Source: Blastomussa wellsi (Eukaryota; Cnidaria; Anthozoa; Scleractinia; Plerogyridae). Taken from it: DNA of 64,000 bases. Under the pieces are notes generated by a model, which was not told where the DNA came from, made no database searches, and worked only from the letters and a program-made list of their open reading frames with translations. The translations under genes were made by a program, and so were the position numbers. The stretch spans positions 9,882,002-9,946,001 of the forward strand of contig OX393570.1 in the NCBI GenBank assembly GCA_947652115.1, in the 5' to 3' direction. Below, piece after piece: positions 14,701 through 24,593 of this stretch (the first letter of the stretch is position 1; every line of letters begins with the position of its first letter).

Positions 14701-17700
14701 AGACTTGTGTACTGTTGCGGTGTCCTGTGACATCAAGTTACTGGGCTATTATTGCGACATTTCCTGTAACATTTTATGTAAATCATACTAGTAGTTATGG
14801 CAAAACCGAAATAATTATAATTGTGTAGTATAGTAACCATGTAGTATATAGTATAAAAAAAAAAAACATGTTACACTGGTTAAAAACGTGGTTTGAAAAA
14901 AATTACCATACCTCTTTGGTGGTTTATCAGGATTATTTGGGCATGCTGTGGGTATTGCCTGTTCTAACGTTTAAGGAATGACTAAGCCTGCTGTAGTTTA
15001 GTGAAAAAAAAAAAATGGTACAAAAACGCACCCGAGTCTTTGTGAAAATGTTTAGTATGGTAGCACACAGTAAGAGACACTTACCAGGCAGTAACTTCAT
15101 GTCCTCCCTTAGAGAAGGTGCACACATGAAATTAAAATCCTGTCATTTGTTTCAGGTGATGGAAGAATTCAAAGGCACTGGTATCAGTAGTGCAAAGGTC
15201 ACGAAATTGAGGTACCAGTAATTTGTTGTACTTGCCAACATAATGTGCTAAACGTGTACTCATCTTTTGGGAAAGAACCGACCATGTTACATTGAGCTCG
15301 CAGCCCATTACACTTGCAGTTCATTGATTGTGCATAGTGAAGTGACAGAAATTTAAAAATTGGAAAAAATGACAACAGTATCGCTTATTAAAACACCTTT
15401 GAAGGACCCTAGTGAGCCTCTGCCATTTTCGATGCCATCGAAATTATGGTGAAGCGAAATCTTAATGCATTGCGTTAAGTTGTGTTTCTGGAAGTGTTTA
15501 ATTGCTCTTTAAGTTCTCAGTGATCTCTTTCGTTTTTTGCATGCTCGTTGTTAACTATAATACGCAAAGGTGTGGCTGACTAGGGCCCTTCAATATTAGC
15601 TTATAGTGCTTATAACTTGTAAACAAGCTTGGTGACCCCATTTTTATAGTATTTTGTAATGATCAAAATTAAAACTGGGGAAAACCTCAAACAGGATTTG
15701 GCAATCCCTAACAAGGATCAGCGTGATAAGACAAGTTAAAAATTTCTCCCGTTCAGCTTGAGAGTCACCATTGCTCTTAATTTGCGGCAAAGAAATTAAT
15801 GTCAGCTGCATGAAGCAAATAACCACAACTGGTTTTAGATAGATAGAAAATAGATCAGAAATACATCGCAGTCACCAGACTGAATTGCGTATTTTACAGA
15901 AAAATATATAAATAAGTAAATGTTAAAAATAATTACAATCATATATACATGATATAAAATATAAGTATCTAATAGGATTAAAATTATAAAGTCACTAGCT
16001 ATGTACTACGCGTTGTATGTTGCTCTGGCATCTCTTGACATTGCATACACAAAGGACAGACTAAACCGGTCTGTGCGCGAGCGTGGTAGAGCGTGGTTTT
16101 GTAGCACTGATCCATCAAATTTTACTACCATTTGGATCCATCCTTGAAGCGTAACGCATTTAGTACGTAGTTTTACGTTCGAAACGGCAGTGGTTTTGTC
16201 TGGTTTCGTGTCACTTTGGATCAGTGAATCAAGCATTCAATATCTTGCTCTAAAGCGACTCCTGTAGGAAAATTCCTTCCAAGCTTGTTATGACGGAATC
16301 CGCCAGGACTTTCACTATTCATTGGACAAAATTATGTACCAAAATTATTTACACCTCATTGCAAGCTTTTGTTACTGCTTCAAATATCTTATCAAGAGGA
16401 ATCTGTTCCAACAACACCAAACGTCGAAAACAAATTTCGAAGTTCAACTAATTCCACTGAATTGCTTAAAATCGATTTTACAAAATGGCTACACGTAAGA
16501 TTTTTTCTGTAGCTTGTGATCTTTAAAATTCATTTTCTGGGGCTTTGATAAGAAATCGTTGTCGGTGTTATCACGGATAATTACTTACCCTTTTGTTAAG
16601 GGTAGAAAATAACGCAATATGATCTAAATTATTCTGGCAAGTTCGACTTTTGTCCAAGTTAAATAAATATTACTCGACTTCCTGATGAATTCCGTCTTGT
16701 ACTCCTCGGCGATAATATTTTCCTTGCAGCTTCCATCAAAATGGGACGACAAACGTACCATTCTAACAAGACTTAAGTGCACAACATTCTATCTTTTTAA
16801 GAAGAAAAATGCCTAATATAAAACCACCTTAGAACAAAAAACTCATCACTCTTTCGGCTCCATGTTTGTTGTTGTCTTAACCTTGTGTGCGCGCTGCCTC
16901 GCATAGGAACAACGACTGCCGAGCGTGTGCGAAAACTATATCGGCCACCTTAAATTCATCACGCTTCACGGATGAACACAAATGGCTGAAAGATGCTCTA
17001 AAATCATTGCTTTTTGTCTTGACTGAATTAAATTTGTCATGTAACTTGACTGGTTAAGCTCGGTTGACCTAGCCTGTGTATTAAATTCAACCCATGAAAG
17101 GTAGACCGTTAATCCCAGGCCGTTTCAAAAGAATGCGTTAGAATTGTTTTGTACATGTACCTACTGTTGGGAATTAGATGATTGCCTGACAACACAATGT
17201 TTTCCCGATAAAGCTCACGCTAAAAAATCACTCACGCACGATAGAATTTTTGAACGAATATATATTCTGCCTCACACGTCCCGAGTTCGATTACAACACT
17301 CTAGATTCACGTGAACAAAGAAAATTGTACAATGTTTTCTTTTGTTGGCTACAGTTACTAACGATGACAGATACGATGCCCGCCCTATCCGGTCAACTAA
17401 ACAATAAACTCTAACGCGTAAAAATAGATCTGATTATGTAATCACACGATTTCCGACACTACTCACCTTGTTTATTCTTTGTTGTTATTACGGTATAGAG
17501 AGGGAAGTGTTATTGCTGACGTGGTACTGAAATTTAATGGCTCTCTTGGCCAAAGTGAAGTAGAGGCTTTGCTATCAGAGGCATCTAAAGATCAAAAAAT
17601 CGGAGACCTTCCAGTCAGTCAAGTAGTAACAGGTGAATTTATTAAACCAAAAGAAGGAACCAAGGAATGTGGACGATTCTTTGAGGGTGAAGACTGTAAA

Positions 17701-20700
17701 AAGGGTACGTATTAACTAATTTTGTCACAAATCATACGTTTAGAAATTGTACCACAAATGAGAAATAATCTGCTCATCAAAAACCCATACAAAGATTGGT
17801 AAACTACATATCACTCTTAACAGCTCTGTCAAATGTTCCCTGTAAACGCATGCCTTAATGCAGTTCTGTTTCAGTGTGAGAGGCAAGTTCCTGGTTCATT
17901 CTATACCTCAGATCCGTGTGGTATGACATCAATATCTCAGATCTGTGGCATAACATTTACACCTCAGATCTGTGTTAAAGCATCGATACCTTAGGCCCTG
18001 TTTATACGTTGCACAATCGTCGAATTCAGACGAATTTAATTCAAGGAGAAATTCGACGATTGCGCGACATATAAATCGAGTTGCATTCGTCCAAGACGTT
18101 GTATCCGAGTGGCTAGGACGGATACAATTGCCATAGTGCGTATTGAATTTAGACGTCGCACAACAGACGCATCGAATTAAATGCATGCATTATCAAAATG
18201 TATATATAATGTATATCCTTTGAGCCCGTGGTACGTTTCGTTCATGTCGCATGCGCAAACAGTTCCTTCGTTCTCACATTTTCCCGCACCTTTCCCGCTT
18301 TTCTTTGTGGAAGGAAAAGTTGCCGTCCCCGTGCACAATTTGCCAGAGGAATGCAAAGTACATATATGTTATTTGCCGGCTGGGAGGTCCGTATAGTGAA
18401 AAACTGTGACCGAGGTCTTGAAAATGCTGCCCGAAGTAAATAACTTATTTATTTTTCTCCTACTTTAATTTTTTGGGGCAAGTGTTTGAAAATCTTTGTT
18501 TACGCGCGCATCCAGTTGAGCCGATCGGCAAAAATCATTTTGTTTGCACAGTATGTACTTAATACTACCAAGAATGATTTTACTACAATGAACCATACTC
18601 GTCGAACTTCATCAATAAAAAAAGAAGAATTAAAAATCAGAAATGTAGCACCAAAACAGATTAGATTATAAAAACTGGATAAAAATAAGTCTTATCCATG
18701 GAAATACTTTGAACTGAAAATCGATTGCCGTTTGTGTCGACATTTTTCAAGCCTCGTTATCTGAATGAAAAGCGCTTCAAGACACATTTTCCAGCTACAG
18801 ACATATGCATTTAACGAATTTATACTCATTTCTTTGATTCTAACAGCATTTATTTCGATAGACAGAGAAAGAGAAACTCAGAGAACTTCCTGTACGTTTG
18901 TAGTAAGTCTTATGGCCGCCTGTGTACGGCAAAATATACTGCGAAGATTAATTTCACTGTTGTTTATTAAGACACCTCCTCTTCTTGAATGGTAGAAAAT
19001 GGAGTTCGGTTTTGACAAAATGTAGCACAGAAAGCCGGCAACTTGCAGAGAATTACAACTGGCATGAAAATCAGTGCGAATGAACAAACAACGATCGACA
19101 AACGGCCGTGAACTACAACTTGATTCTATAATAAAGAAAATGAATACTCGCCTTTTGGAGAACTTCAAGGCCTTCAATTCCACTGCTAATTTTTCCTTTC
19201 ATTTACAAAGCTTGGTGAGCAACAACATCGATTTTTTTTTGTGAGCGAAACTCGTCTCGCCGCAAGATTTTCGCAGCAATTGCCGTGAGCGGGGAAAAAA
19301 CCGGCCCGTGGGCGGTATCGTCACCGCTGGTTACCAGTCCTGAAGGCTCGGGTATGAAAGCCCGGGTAAGAAATTGAATTCGTGTTATAATTCGACGTCA
19401 AACTCACCCGTCGACTGATCGACGAATTTAGTTTGAATTGAATTCATCAATACCTCAGATCTGTGGTATATCATCAATACCTCAGATCTGTGGTATATCA
19501 TCAATACCTCGGATCTGTGGTGTAACATCAATACCTCGGATCTTTGGTGTAACATCCATACCTCAGATCTGTGGTAAAGCATCAATACCTCGATGTGGTA
19601 TAACATCGATACCTCAGATGTTTGGTACAACATCCATACATCAGGTCCGTGCTATAACACCCACACCTCATATCTGTGGTATTAAATCAAAACTTCATAT
19701 CTGTAATGTAACATCCATACCCCATATCTTGGCAGTATTGCAGCATTGCTCAGGTCTTTGTTATATTGTCATACCTTAATTTGTAGTGCACATGATACGT
19801 ATATCCACATATGTTGTTTCTTTGTTGTTTTGGTTTTGATATGTGAACAGCAATAAAAGTAGCTCATTAAAAAAGATCGATTAATTATTACTTTTTACTG
19901 CAATCATTGGCGCAAGTATTAGCTTATTTCTCTTGCTCTCTACTTTGCAGCCAAGGGTGCTTTAATCGCGCTGATTGTTGTTGGGATTATCGCATTTTTG
20001 GGTATCGTTATAGCAATAATTGCTTACGCCGCCCACAGGAAGAAATCGCGTCAAGGATCCTTCTCCAACGGTAAGGTTCTGTGAAATCGAATATAATGCC
20101 ATATTTCCAGCATAACCATGGAATCAACTGTTGGAAAAAATCGAGCCCTCTCCCATAGTTCAATCTTATTTCCAAACTTGTTAAAATCTCCCACATTGAA
20201 CGGGGGCGTTGGCAAACTTTCCAACACAAAATGTCCAACGTCGTAGTTTAGGAGAAGTGTAACAGTTGAGTATGTGTTTGTACCTAGTGGCCCATCAGGC
20301 CAGAGCTTATCCTGGCTTCCGTAGCATGAAGCGACTAGAAGTGTGACAAGGAGTATGCCTATTCTACTCCTCCCACATGGGATGCAGTCATTGCAGGCCA
20401 CCCCCCCCCCCACCCACTCTTGCGTGCTAACAGATTCAATGCGCGAGAGTTCATAACTGATAATATTTACATAATGATAACATACACCCCACTGGCCGCT
20501 TCCCGATAGTTTCTGGAAAGTTGGTAATAATGGACTACGTTGTGCACGAAACATTGCAAATGCTCTATCACTCAGGGTTCGTACAGGTCATGGAAAACCA
20601 GGAAAGTCATGGAATGTTAGAATGTCATTTTCTAGTCCAGGAAAGTCATAGAATTTAAGTGTGGGTCATGGAAAGTCATGGAAAATCATGTTTATTAAAA

Positions 20701-23636
20701 AAGTGCAAAATCAATTAGGGTGTTTGGTGATGAAAATCGTAAATACTTACACGAAACGAAAGATGATTTCCTAGAAAATGCTCAAATTTAAGTCATCGAA
20801 ACCTTGGAATTTCAAAAAAGCAAAAGAGTACGAACCCTGTCACTTCCAGTCTCTCATCTCCAGAAAGCAATAGCCGGAAACTGAAACTTTCGACGAGTTT
20901 ACTGATTGGGGAAAGCCTTGCCCATTACCGGCAAGTGGTAACAGAGACTGTCTTGGTGTTGTGTTGGACAAACTAAATTGCTTTTACACCAACTCTCGCG
21001 ACCTTGTTCGATAGAGACAATTAACTGCGCTATTGTTATACTTGCATGGACTAAAGTACAATTAGCTCTTTTTTGTTTTCTTTCTTTTAGAAAGCTGTAC
21101 TTTTTGGCTCTTTTTGGGAATTACCATAAGCTTTTGATTACTATCTTTGTTCTATTTTTACCAAGTTGAACATTTGCCATCATTTCTTTCCTCCCATCTT
21201 CGCACGTTTAAAAATTGGCCAAGGCATTTTGTTACATTTCAACCACCTTAGCAGTTGATTGTCCGTCCAAGTGCGGTGTGGTTCCCGTTGGACGTAATTG
21301 GATTTAATATAGTAATATAATATAGTTGGATTCAATATATTTTTTACTTGCATTTACAGGTACTTACATGCAAAGGGTTGAGCCAGAAGGGTAAGACTAG
21401 TAAAAAATTAGGAATAAAAACATAAAAACCCGTAACAAAAATTAATTACTGCTATATTGGACGGAATGAATAATATGAAGGACTTGTTTTTGAGTTTCAA
21501 GTGAGACAAGAAGTGAACGAAATGACCCTAGCTTTGTTTAAATAGCTTTTACTTTGATACGATTTTTGTGTATTACCAAAAATTTATTTCCACAAAAATC
21601 TGTATATAAATAAGCGTGCAAGTGCTTTTATAACAAAGGCTAACTTAAACTCTATATATGTAGGTACTGGGTATCTTCCGTCAACAAGACTCATGTTGAG
21701 AACTTTGATGCTAGCTTTCTGTAAGGCGTCAGTCAGCCATGTTCCTGTCTCTTTCCTTTCTCTAGATGCTTGTATATTTATAGGTATTTTTCTGTTTGTC
21801 GGATAGGAACGTTGCAAATGGTCAGAGGGCGATTGGACCCAATAGCTATGGCAGTGTGAATACGGCATATGAGCACGAGAGAGTGAATGGGCGGAGTTAC
21901 CCATCTGAGACACCAATGGTGACATTTAAGACCTCAAACCCTGCAGAGACACCTGGGATTGCAGTCAACGACTCCAGTGTGACTAAGGTGAGTTTCATAT
22001 TCACTTTAGCTTCCTGTTCCAATTAGTAAGCCTTGTTGTGGGTTTGTCTTTCTTGATTGACAGAAGCAGATGTGTTGTTAACGTGCTTCCTCGATTGCAA
22101 ACGCTATGATGAGACACGAGGTTATAACCCAGTGATAAACGGTTACTGACTGATAAAGCAAAGTTAATGCCGCAATAATAATTAGTGAAAAGAAGCTTAA
22201 ATTGGAAATTCCCTTCGATGATCACTTTCTCGCGTTCATCGACATTCACAGTTTATATATGAATTATTTCATGTACTTTGCCGTCATAACAATCTCATAA
22301 CTTGCATGTGGTAATAAACTGATCGATAGACTGTCAATAATCTAACTTACTGAAAGGCGTATTGTCATGCAGCTACATGACCATCAATCCCTAAATGCAG
22401 AGAACCAAGCGTAACAGAAAAATGCTGACGGTGATGCAGCTTAAACCATACTCACTCTGTCTGCATCTCGTCGCATTTCATATCTCACATAAACGTAGCC
22501 TGTGTGTAGCCGTTAGGATACAGCATGCGAACTCAAACGCTACTAACTTTGCAATCTAACGAACATCAGATGCACACCGAATGCTTTTGTGTCATTAGAA
22601 GCACATTGGAATTAGAGAGCTGTGCGCAAATGAAGCTAAGGACATGCAATCGATTAAATCGGAAATATCGTTAACAACGGCAAAGAGGACAGTCAAGTGT
22701 GGTGCCAGCAAACCTCTGACTGGAAATATAATTCAAGATATTTTGGCAAGTATTAAAGATCATCATCAAAAGAATACTTGGAGCTGGATGTCAAACCGTC
22801 ACCCCAGAAGATTCGCCCGCTAAGAAATATGTTAATGCATTTACCGTGGTAGTAATAAAAATAGTGGAATGGTAACAAACTGCGAGATTAATAATTCAAA
22901 ATTGTCAAGTAATAAAAGTACTCTGCGCTGGTGGACTCAACAGACACTAAACTAATAACTATCGAAGCATATCGTACAGAAAACCGTTACCATAAAGCAG
23001 TAAAACTTTAATGTTAAACCGTTGAAATGGGAGGATTGTTTGTAACAATAAGATTCAATTCAAACTAAAGTGTGAGACAGATTCAACTTTTTTATATTTT
23101 TGTACGAAAGAATAAAACAAGCTAAACTGTGAATTAAATTTGCTGGCTGCTTCGAAATGAAATAAAGCAAGGATTGATGCAAACTTACAGGACTAATAAA
23201 CGGCATAGCGTAATAGTTTGAAAACTAAAATGTAGTAAACTAAACCATGCAGAAAGGTGAATAAAAATCCATACATCGTGCAGATCATAGATTGTTTTTT
23301 TGTGTTTGGGGTCAGCTGTAAACAGGTTGTTTACTCCCTCATCTACAGAAAGCTCAACCCGGGGAAGGTACGTATGCTGACCTTGGGGATTTCCATCAGA
23401 AAGCATCAACTCCTACCCTACAGGAGCCAGTAAATATGCCACCTTCTTATGAAAAAACAGAATATGCAGAAATAACACAATTCCTTCGGGCACCAGTTGA
23501 AACTGAAGAAGACAAAGGAGACGAGCCAGCTGAAGCTGATCAGAATAAGTTTACAGATGAACAGTTGTCTCCCCAAGAGGATAATTCTGGCCAAGAGCGT
23601 GTTGTAGAAGGTCAAGAATTTTTAGTGGAAATTTGA
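2038..23636 (+). CDS. Gene 1: Ig-EGF-SEA type I membrane receptor (5' partial)
   Basis: Spliced gene read from 14 exons: 2038-2298, 2858-3100, 3918-4178, 4590-4832, 4958-5200, 12288-12533, 12972-13082, 14177-14292, 15156-15211, 17499-17704, 19951-20070, 21360-21390, 21807-21987, 23349-23636. The reading frame stays open across every junction and gives 867 residues after the first split codon. Domain order is six Ig domains, one six-cysteine EGF-like module, a SEA domain, one transmembrane helix with a HRKKSR stop-transfer signal, and a roughly 180-residue cytoplasmic tail with tyrosine motifs. All Ig and EGF exons are phase 1-1, which is typical of shuffled extracellular modules. The first exon begins in mid-protein, so the signal peptide and possibly more Ig domains lie upstream of the window. 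It is probably a cell-surface adhesion or signalling receptor. The ligand is unknown and no vertebrate orthologue is obvious. The exon structure is strongly supported; the function is inferred. Confidence 0.85.
2858..3100 (+). CDS. Gene 1 exon: Ig domain B1
   Basis: Phase 1-1 exon of 243 nt between a TTATTAG acceptor and a gtaagt donor. It encodes an I-set Ig domain with VNLSCQASG, MVSWIKADG and the EAGEYRCEASN signature. It is paralogous to 4590-4832; the central part is identical and the edges differ. Confidence 0.87.
3208..3420 (-). mobile_element. LINE/SINE 3' end with GATTTGA tail
   Basis: On the minus strand an AATAAA is followed by tandem GATTTGA units (3211-3240), the tail style of some non-LTR elements. 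No coding part is recognisable. Confidence 0.4.
3918..4178 (+). CDS. Gene 1 exon: Ig domain A2
   Basis: Phase 1-1 exon of 261 nt, a duplicate of the exon at 2038-2298. By hand about 78 of 87 residues are the same. The Cys pair (ISINCSAD, IYKCVANN) is intact. Confidence 0.86.
4590..4832 (+). CDS. Gene 1 exon: Ig domain B2
   Basis: Phase 1-1 exon of 243 nt, a duplicate of 2858-3100. It has the I-set signature VNLSCQASG ... EAGEYRCEASN. The acceptor is TTGTTGTAG and the donor gtaagt. Confidence 0.87.
4958..5200 (+). CDS. Gene 1 exon: Ig domain 5
   Basis: Phase 1-1 exon of 243 nt encoding an I-set Ig domain: SVSLNCTADGNPAPNITW, then NEGLYRCTANNGIGN. The donor gtgagt follows IVHC. It is a divergent member of the same Ig series. 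Confidence 0.87.
6425..6515. repeat. Hairpin repeat
   Basis: GATTTTTATTCACGAGTTGT ... AAGAATCGCAAAC is repeated inverted as GTTTGCGATTCTT ... AGAATAAAAATC. A foldback of about 90 bp. Confidence 0.65.
7603..7936 (+). pseudogene. THAP-domain gene fragment, frameshifted
   Basis: ATG at 7603 opens MADKRAKNGGMNYC and continues to WTRFACIHREDFVPNKSC, resembling the middle of a THAP zinc finger (C..C, W, DF.P, KS). Around 7790-7805 the frame must change to continue with SSAHLE, the degenerate CSxHF motif, and a basic tail ending at TAA 7934-7936. It lies inside a gene 1 intron. THAP domains occur in transposases and host factors; here it looks like a dead copy. Confidence 0.5.
8605..8702. repeat. 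Hairpin repeat
   Basis: ATAAAATATGAGCG ... GATCTGTATGGGC pairs with GCCCATACAGATC ... CGCTCATATTTTAT around the centre near 8654. Probably a small MITE. Confidence 0.7.
10138..10310 (-). pseudogene. Pif1-helicase-like fragment (minus copy)
   Basis: Minus strand encodes YALVGDFLQLRPVANFF followed by FESPLF, matching the Pif1/RecD-type motif GDFxQLxPV. No Walker A or C-terminal helicase motifs are near it, so it is a decayed fragment. Confidence 0.5.
10625..10760 (+). pseudogene. Pif1-helicase-like fragment (plus copy)
   Basis: Plus strand encodes VVLVGDFLQLQPVANFFNFG then FAFESPLFKAIDPV, the same protein segment as the minus copy 300 bp away but in opposite orientation. Pif1-type helicases are carried by Helitron transposons, so a mobile origin is likely. 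Confidence 0.55.
12288..12533 (+). CDS. Gene 1 exon: Ig domain 6
   Basis: Phase 1-1 exon of 246 nt after a 7-kb intron. It encodes an I-set Ig domain: VTLYCNVSGTPTPSVSW, then DLGQYKCEASNMYGND. It is the last Ig domain before the EGF module. Confidence 0.87.
12972..13082 (+). CDS. Gene 1 exon: EGF-like module
   Basis: Phase 1-1 exon of 111 nt. It encodes six cysteines with EGF spacing C-x3-C-x5-C-x8-C-x1-C-x8-C, from GKCEETC to GVDCKEI. There is no obvious calcium-binding Asn/Asp pattern. No counterpart was found in gene 2. Confidence 0.8.
13168..13454. mobile_element. MITE family X, copy 1
   Basis: Long terminal inverted repeats (CAGAGCCACTTGTCCCT left; inverted at the right end as AGGGACAAGCGGTTCTG). 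Each arm itself contains a smaller hairpin around GGCCTGTGCA. A shorter relative is at 44204-44442. Confidence 0.75.
14177..14292 (+). CDS. Gene 1 exon: SEA domain, part 1
   Basis: 116-nt exon, phase 1 to 0, after TTAACAG. It encodes the N-terminal part of a SEA domain (FDIGLEITEKYDSAYND, then FVEKIENA). It matches gene 2 exon 42586-42689 in order and phase. Confidence 0.82.
14412..14575. repeat. Dispersed repeat Y, copy 1
   Basis: It shares TAGTGCATTGT, GCCAATCAG, CTGCGCAGAA-like and GCTGACCAAA segments with 31008-31180, same orientation, diverged. Confidence 0.65.
15156..15211 (+). CDS. Gene 1 exon: SEA domain, part 2
   Basis: 56-nt exon, phase 0 to 2, encoding VMEEFKGTGISSAKVTKL and two bases of the following Arg. 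TGTTTCAG acceptor, gtacca donor. It matches gene 2 exon 43422-43480. Confidence 0.78.
15412..15590. repeat. Dispersed repeat Z, copy 1
   Basis: It shares TTTTCGATGCCATCGAAATT and TTTCTGGAAGTGTTTAATT with 56888-57070, same orientation. Confidence 0.7.
17499..17704 (+). CDS. Gene 1 exon: SEA domain, part 3
   Basis: 206-nt exon, phase 2 to 1. It opens with REGSVIADVVLKF, which holds the G-S cleavage site of autoproteolytic SEA domains, and continues through the second SEA helix. A short juxtamembrane stretch with two cysteines (ECGRFFEGEDC) follows. Confidence 0.85.
17900..17996. repeat. 27-bp minisatellite, minor array
   Basis: Three to four degraded units of ACCTCAGATCTGTGTGGTA type. It is the same unit as the main array at 19443-19740, 1.4 kb away in the same intron. 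Confidence 0.75.
19443..19740. repeat. 27-bp minisatellite, main array
   Basis: About 11 units of a 27-bp motif containing CATCAATACCTCAGATCTGT, increasingly diverged rightward. Since 27 is a multiple of three, long open frames on both strands are an artefact. Confidence 0.9.
19951..20070 (+). CDS. Gene 1 exon: transmembrane segment
   Basis: 120-nt phase 1-1 exon after TTTGCAG. It encodes one hydrophobic helix (ALIALIVVGIIAFLGIVIAI and a few more residues) followed by the basic stop-transfer HRKKSR, so the C-terminus should be cytoplasmic. Confidence 0.88.
20283..20345. mobile_element. SINE fragment
   Basis: CTAGTGGCCCATCAGGCC ... GCTTATCCTGGCTTCCGTAG matches the start of the tRNA-derived SINE at 51.1 kb. 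Confidence 0.55.
20573..20839. mobile_element. MITE with 12-bp TIR
   Basis: Perfect terminal inverted repeats CAGGGTTCGTAC and GTACGAACCCTG bound a 267-bp element with repeated GGAAAGTCATGGAA inside. TCACT on both sides may be the target-site duplication. Confidence 0.82.
21360..21390 (+). CDS. Gene 1 microexon: juxtamembrane
   Basis: 31-nt exon, phase 1 to 2, encoding GTYMQRVEPEG across its junctions. It lies between TTTACAG and gtaaga. Gene 2 has an exon of exactly the same length and phase at 46632-46662. Confidence 0.72.
21807..21987 (+). CDS. Gene 1 exon: cytoplasmic tail, part 1
   Basis: 181-nt exon, phase 2 to 0. It encodes a polar, disordered-looking stretch with tyrosines in NSYGSV, NTAYEHE and RSYPSE. 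The donor is gtgagt. Confidence 0.8.
23349..23636 (+). CDS. Gene 1 terminal exon: tail with ITSM-like motif
   Basis: 288-nt last coding exon (phase 0, stop TGA at 23634-23636). It encodes GTYADL, PPSY and TEYAEI, then an acidic tail ending FLVEI. TEYAEI fits the ITSM consensus TxYxx[VI], and PPSY fits the WW-domain ligand PPxY. The acidic region is probably disordered. Confidence 0.82.
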   Translation, partial: KAQPGEGTYADLGDFHQKASTPTLQEPVNMPPSYEKTEYAEITQFLRAPVETEEDKGDEPAEADQNKFTDEQLSPQEDNSGQERVVEGQEFLVEI

Positions 23637-23713
23637 GCTTATAGAAAAATGGTAAGAGGATGATCAAAGCTACAGAATAATCATTCCTTGATTTCACTGG
23701 ATGGGGGACGATT

Positions 23714-23772
23714 TTCCATTCATTCAATCAGTCATTCACTCATTAATTCACTCATTAATTCATTCATTCATT
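23714..23772. repeat. (CATT)n / CATTAATT microsatellite
   Basis: Imperfect CATT and ATTCACTC repeats just downstream of the gene 1 stop codon. Confidence 0.75.
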
Positions 23773-23796
23773 GTGTATCTTCTATGTTTCTATAAT

Positions 23797-24294
23797 TTAG
23801 CCCTAGCGTCTCTTATGTTGTTGATTGTTTTAATGTGTAGTCATCTTGTTATGTTTTGCTGCAATTTATTGCTGTCATTTTAGCCTTAGCGTTTCTTATG
23901 TTGATTGTTTTAATGTGTAGTCATCTTATTATGTTTTGCTGCTATTTGTTGCTGTGTCAATTTAGCCTTAGCGTTTCTTTTGTTGATTGTTTTAATGTGT
24001 AGTCATCTTATTATGTTTTGCTGCAATTTGTTGCTGTCATTTTAGCCTTAGCGTTTCTTATGTTGATTGTTTTAATGTGTAGTCATCTTATTATGTTTTG
24101 CTGGAATTTATTGCTGTGATTTTAGCCTTAGCGTTTCTTATGTTGATTGTTTTAATGTGTAGTCATCTTATTATGTTTTGCTGCTATTTGTTGCTGTGTC
24201 ATTTTAACCTTCGCGTTTCTTATGTTGATTGTTTTAATGTGTAGTCATCTTACTATGTTTTGCTGCTAGTTGTTGCTGTGTCATTTTAACCTTT
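23797..24294. repeat. 81-bp minisatellite, about 6 copies
   Basis: Tandem units start near 23799, 23882, 23963, 24043, 24123 and 24205 with periods of 80-83 bp. Each begins TTAGCCTTAGCG and contains TGATTGTTTTAATGTG. The copies are closely similar and lie in the putative 3' UTR of gene 1. Confidence 0.9.
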
Positions 24295-24587
24295 AAGCTA
24301 CGGAAACATTTAATGGTGGTTCCATATTGTTCAATTTTGCATTTGCATTTATTTTCAATTTACTTGCATCTGGAGAATTGTAGACTGCAGTTTTAACTTG
24401 TGGAGAACGTAGTCATGCTGTGAGGCTTAGGAATGCACCTCAGTGGCACTTGCTTACTCACTCACTCGCTTGCTTGATTATGTTAGACAATTCCATTTAA
24501 TCTGATTCACCCATAAGCTGGCTGAGTGACTTCGGTTATGACAAGCAGTGGCATCGGGAATAGCTCGGAACATCCCAGAAAAACTAA

Positions 24588-24593
24588 AATAAA
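24588..24593 (+). promoter_or_regulatory. Candidate poly(A) signal, gene 1
   Basis: AATAAA about 950 nt past the gene 1 stop codon. Its position is plausible, but cleavage-site evidence is not available. Confidence 0.4.

Larger units (their letters stand above)
12534..17498. other. Introns around EGF and SEA exons
   Basis: Besides the three small exons listed (12972, 14177, 15156) and repeats X, Y and Z, nothing coding was recognised. Confidence 0.55.
17705..19950. other. Intron before the gene 1 transmembrane exon
   Basis: It holds the 27-bp minisatellite arrays and a partial inverted repeat at 18012-18070 (AATCGTCGAATTCAGACGAA). No exon. Confidence 0.55.
20071..23348. other. Introns of the gene 1 tail region
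   Basis: A SINE piece and a MITE lie in the first part. The interval 21988-23348 shows nothing recognisable. Confidence 0.55.
23637..24593 (+). other. Gene 1 3' untranslated region (putative)
   Basis: No further coding sequence after the stop. An AATAAA hexamer at 24588-24593 is the first good polyadenylation signal seen. A (CATT)n tract and an 81-bp minisatellite lie inside this interval, so the mature UTR may contain both. Confidence 0.5.

Noticed and set aside
19385..19779. Repeat-protein-like ORFs on both strands (SIPQICG and MLYHRSEV units)
   Set aside because: The 27-bp minisatellite is a multiple of three, so frames stay open by arithmetic. No splice or start context.
20051..20554. 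167-codon minus-strand ORF
   Set aside because: Covers the SINE fragment and the gene 1 transmembrane exon antisense, with a poly-C tract inside. No recognised family.
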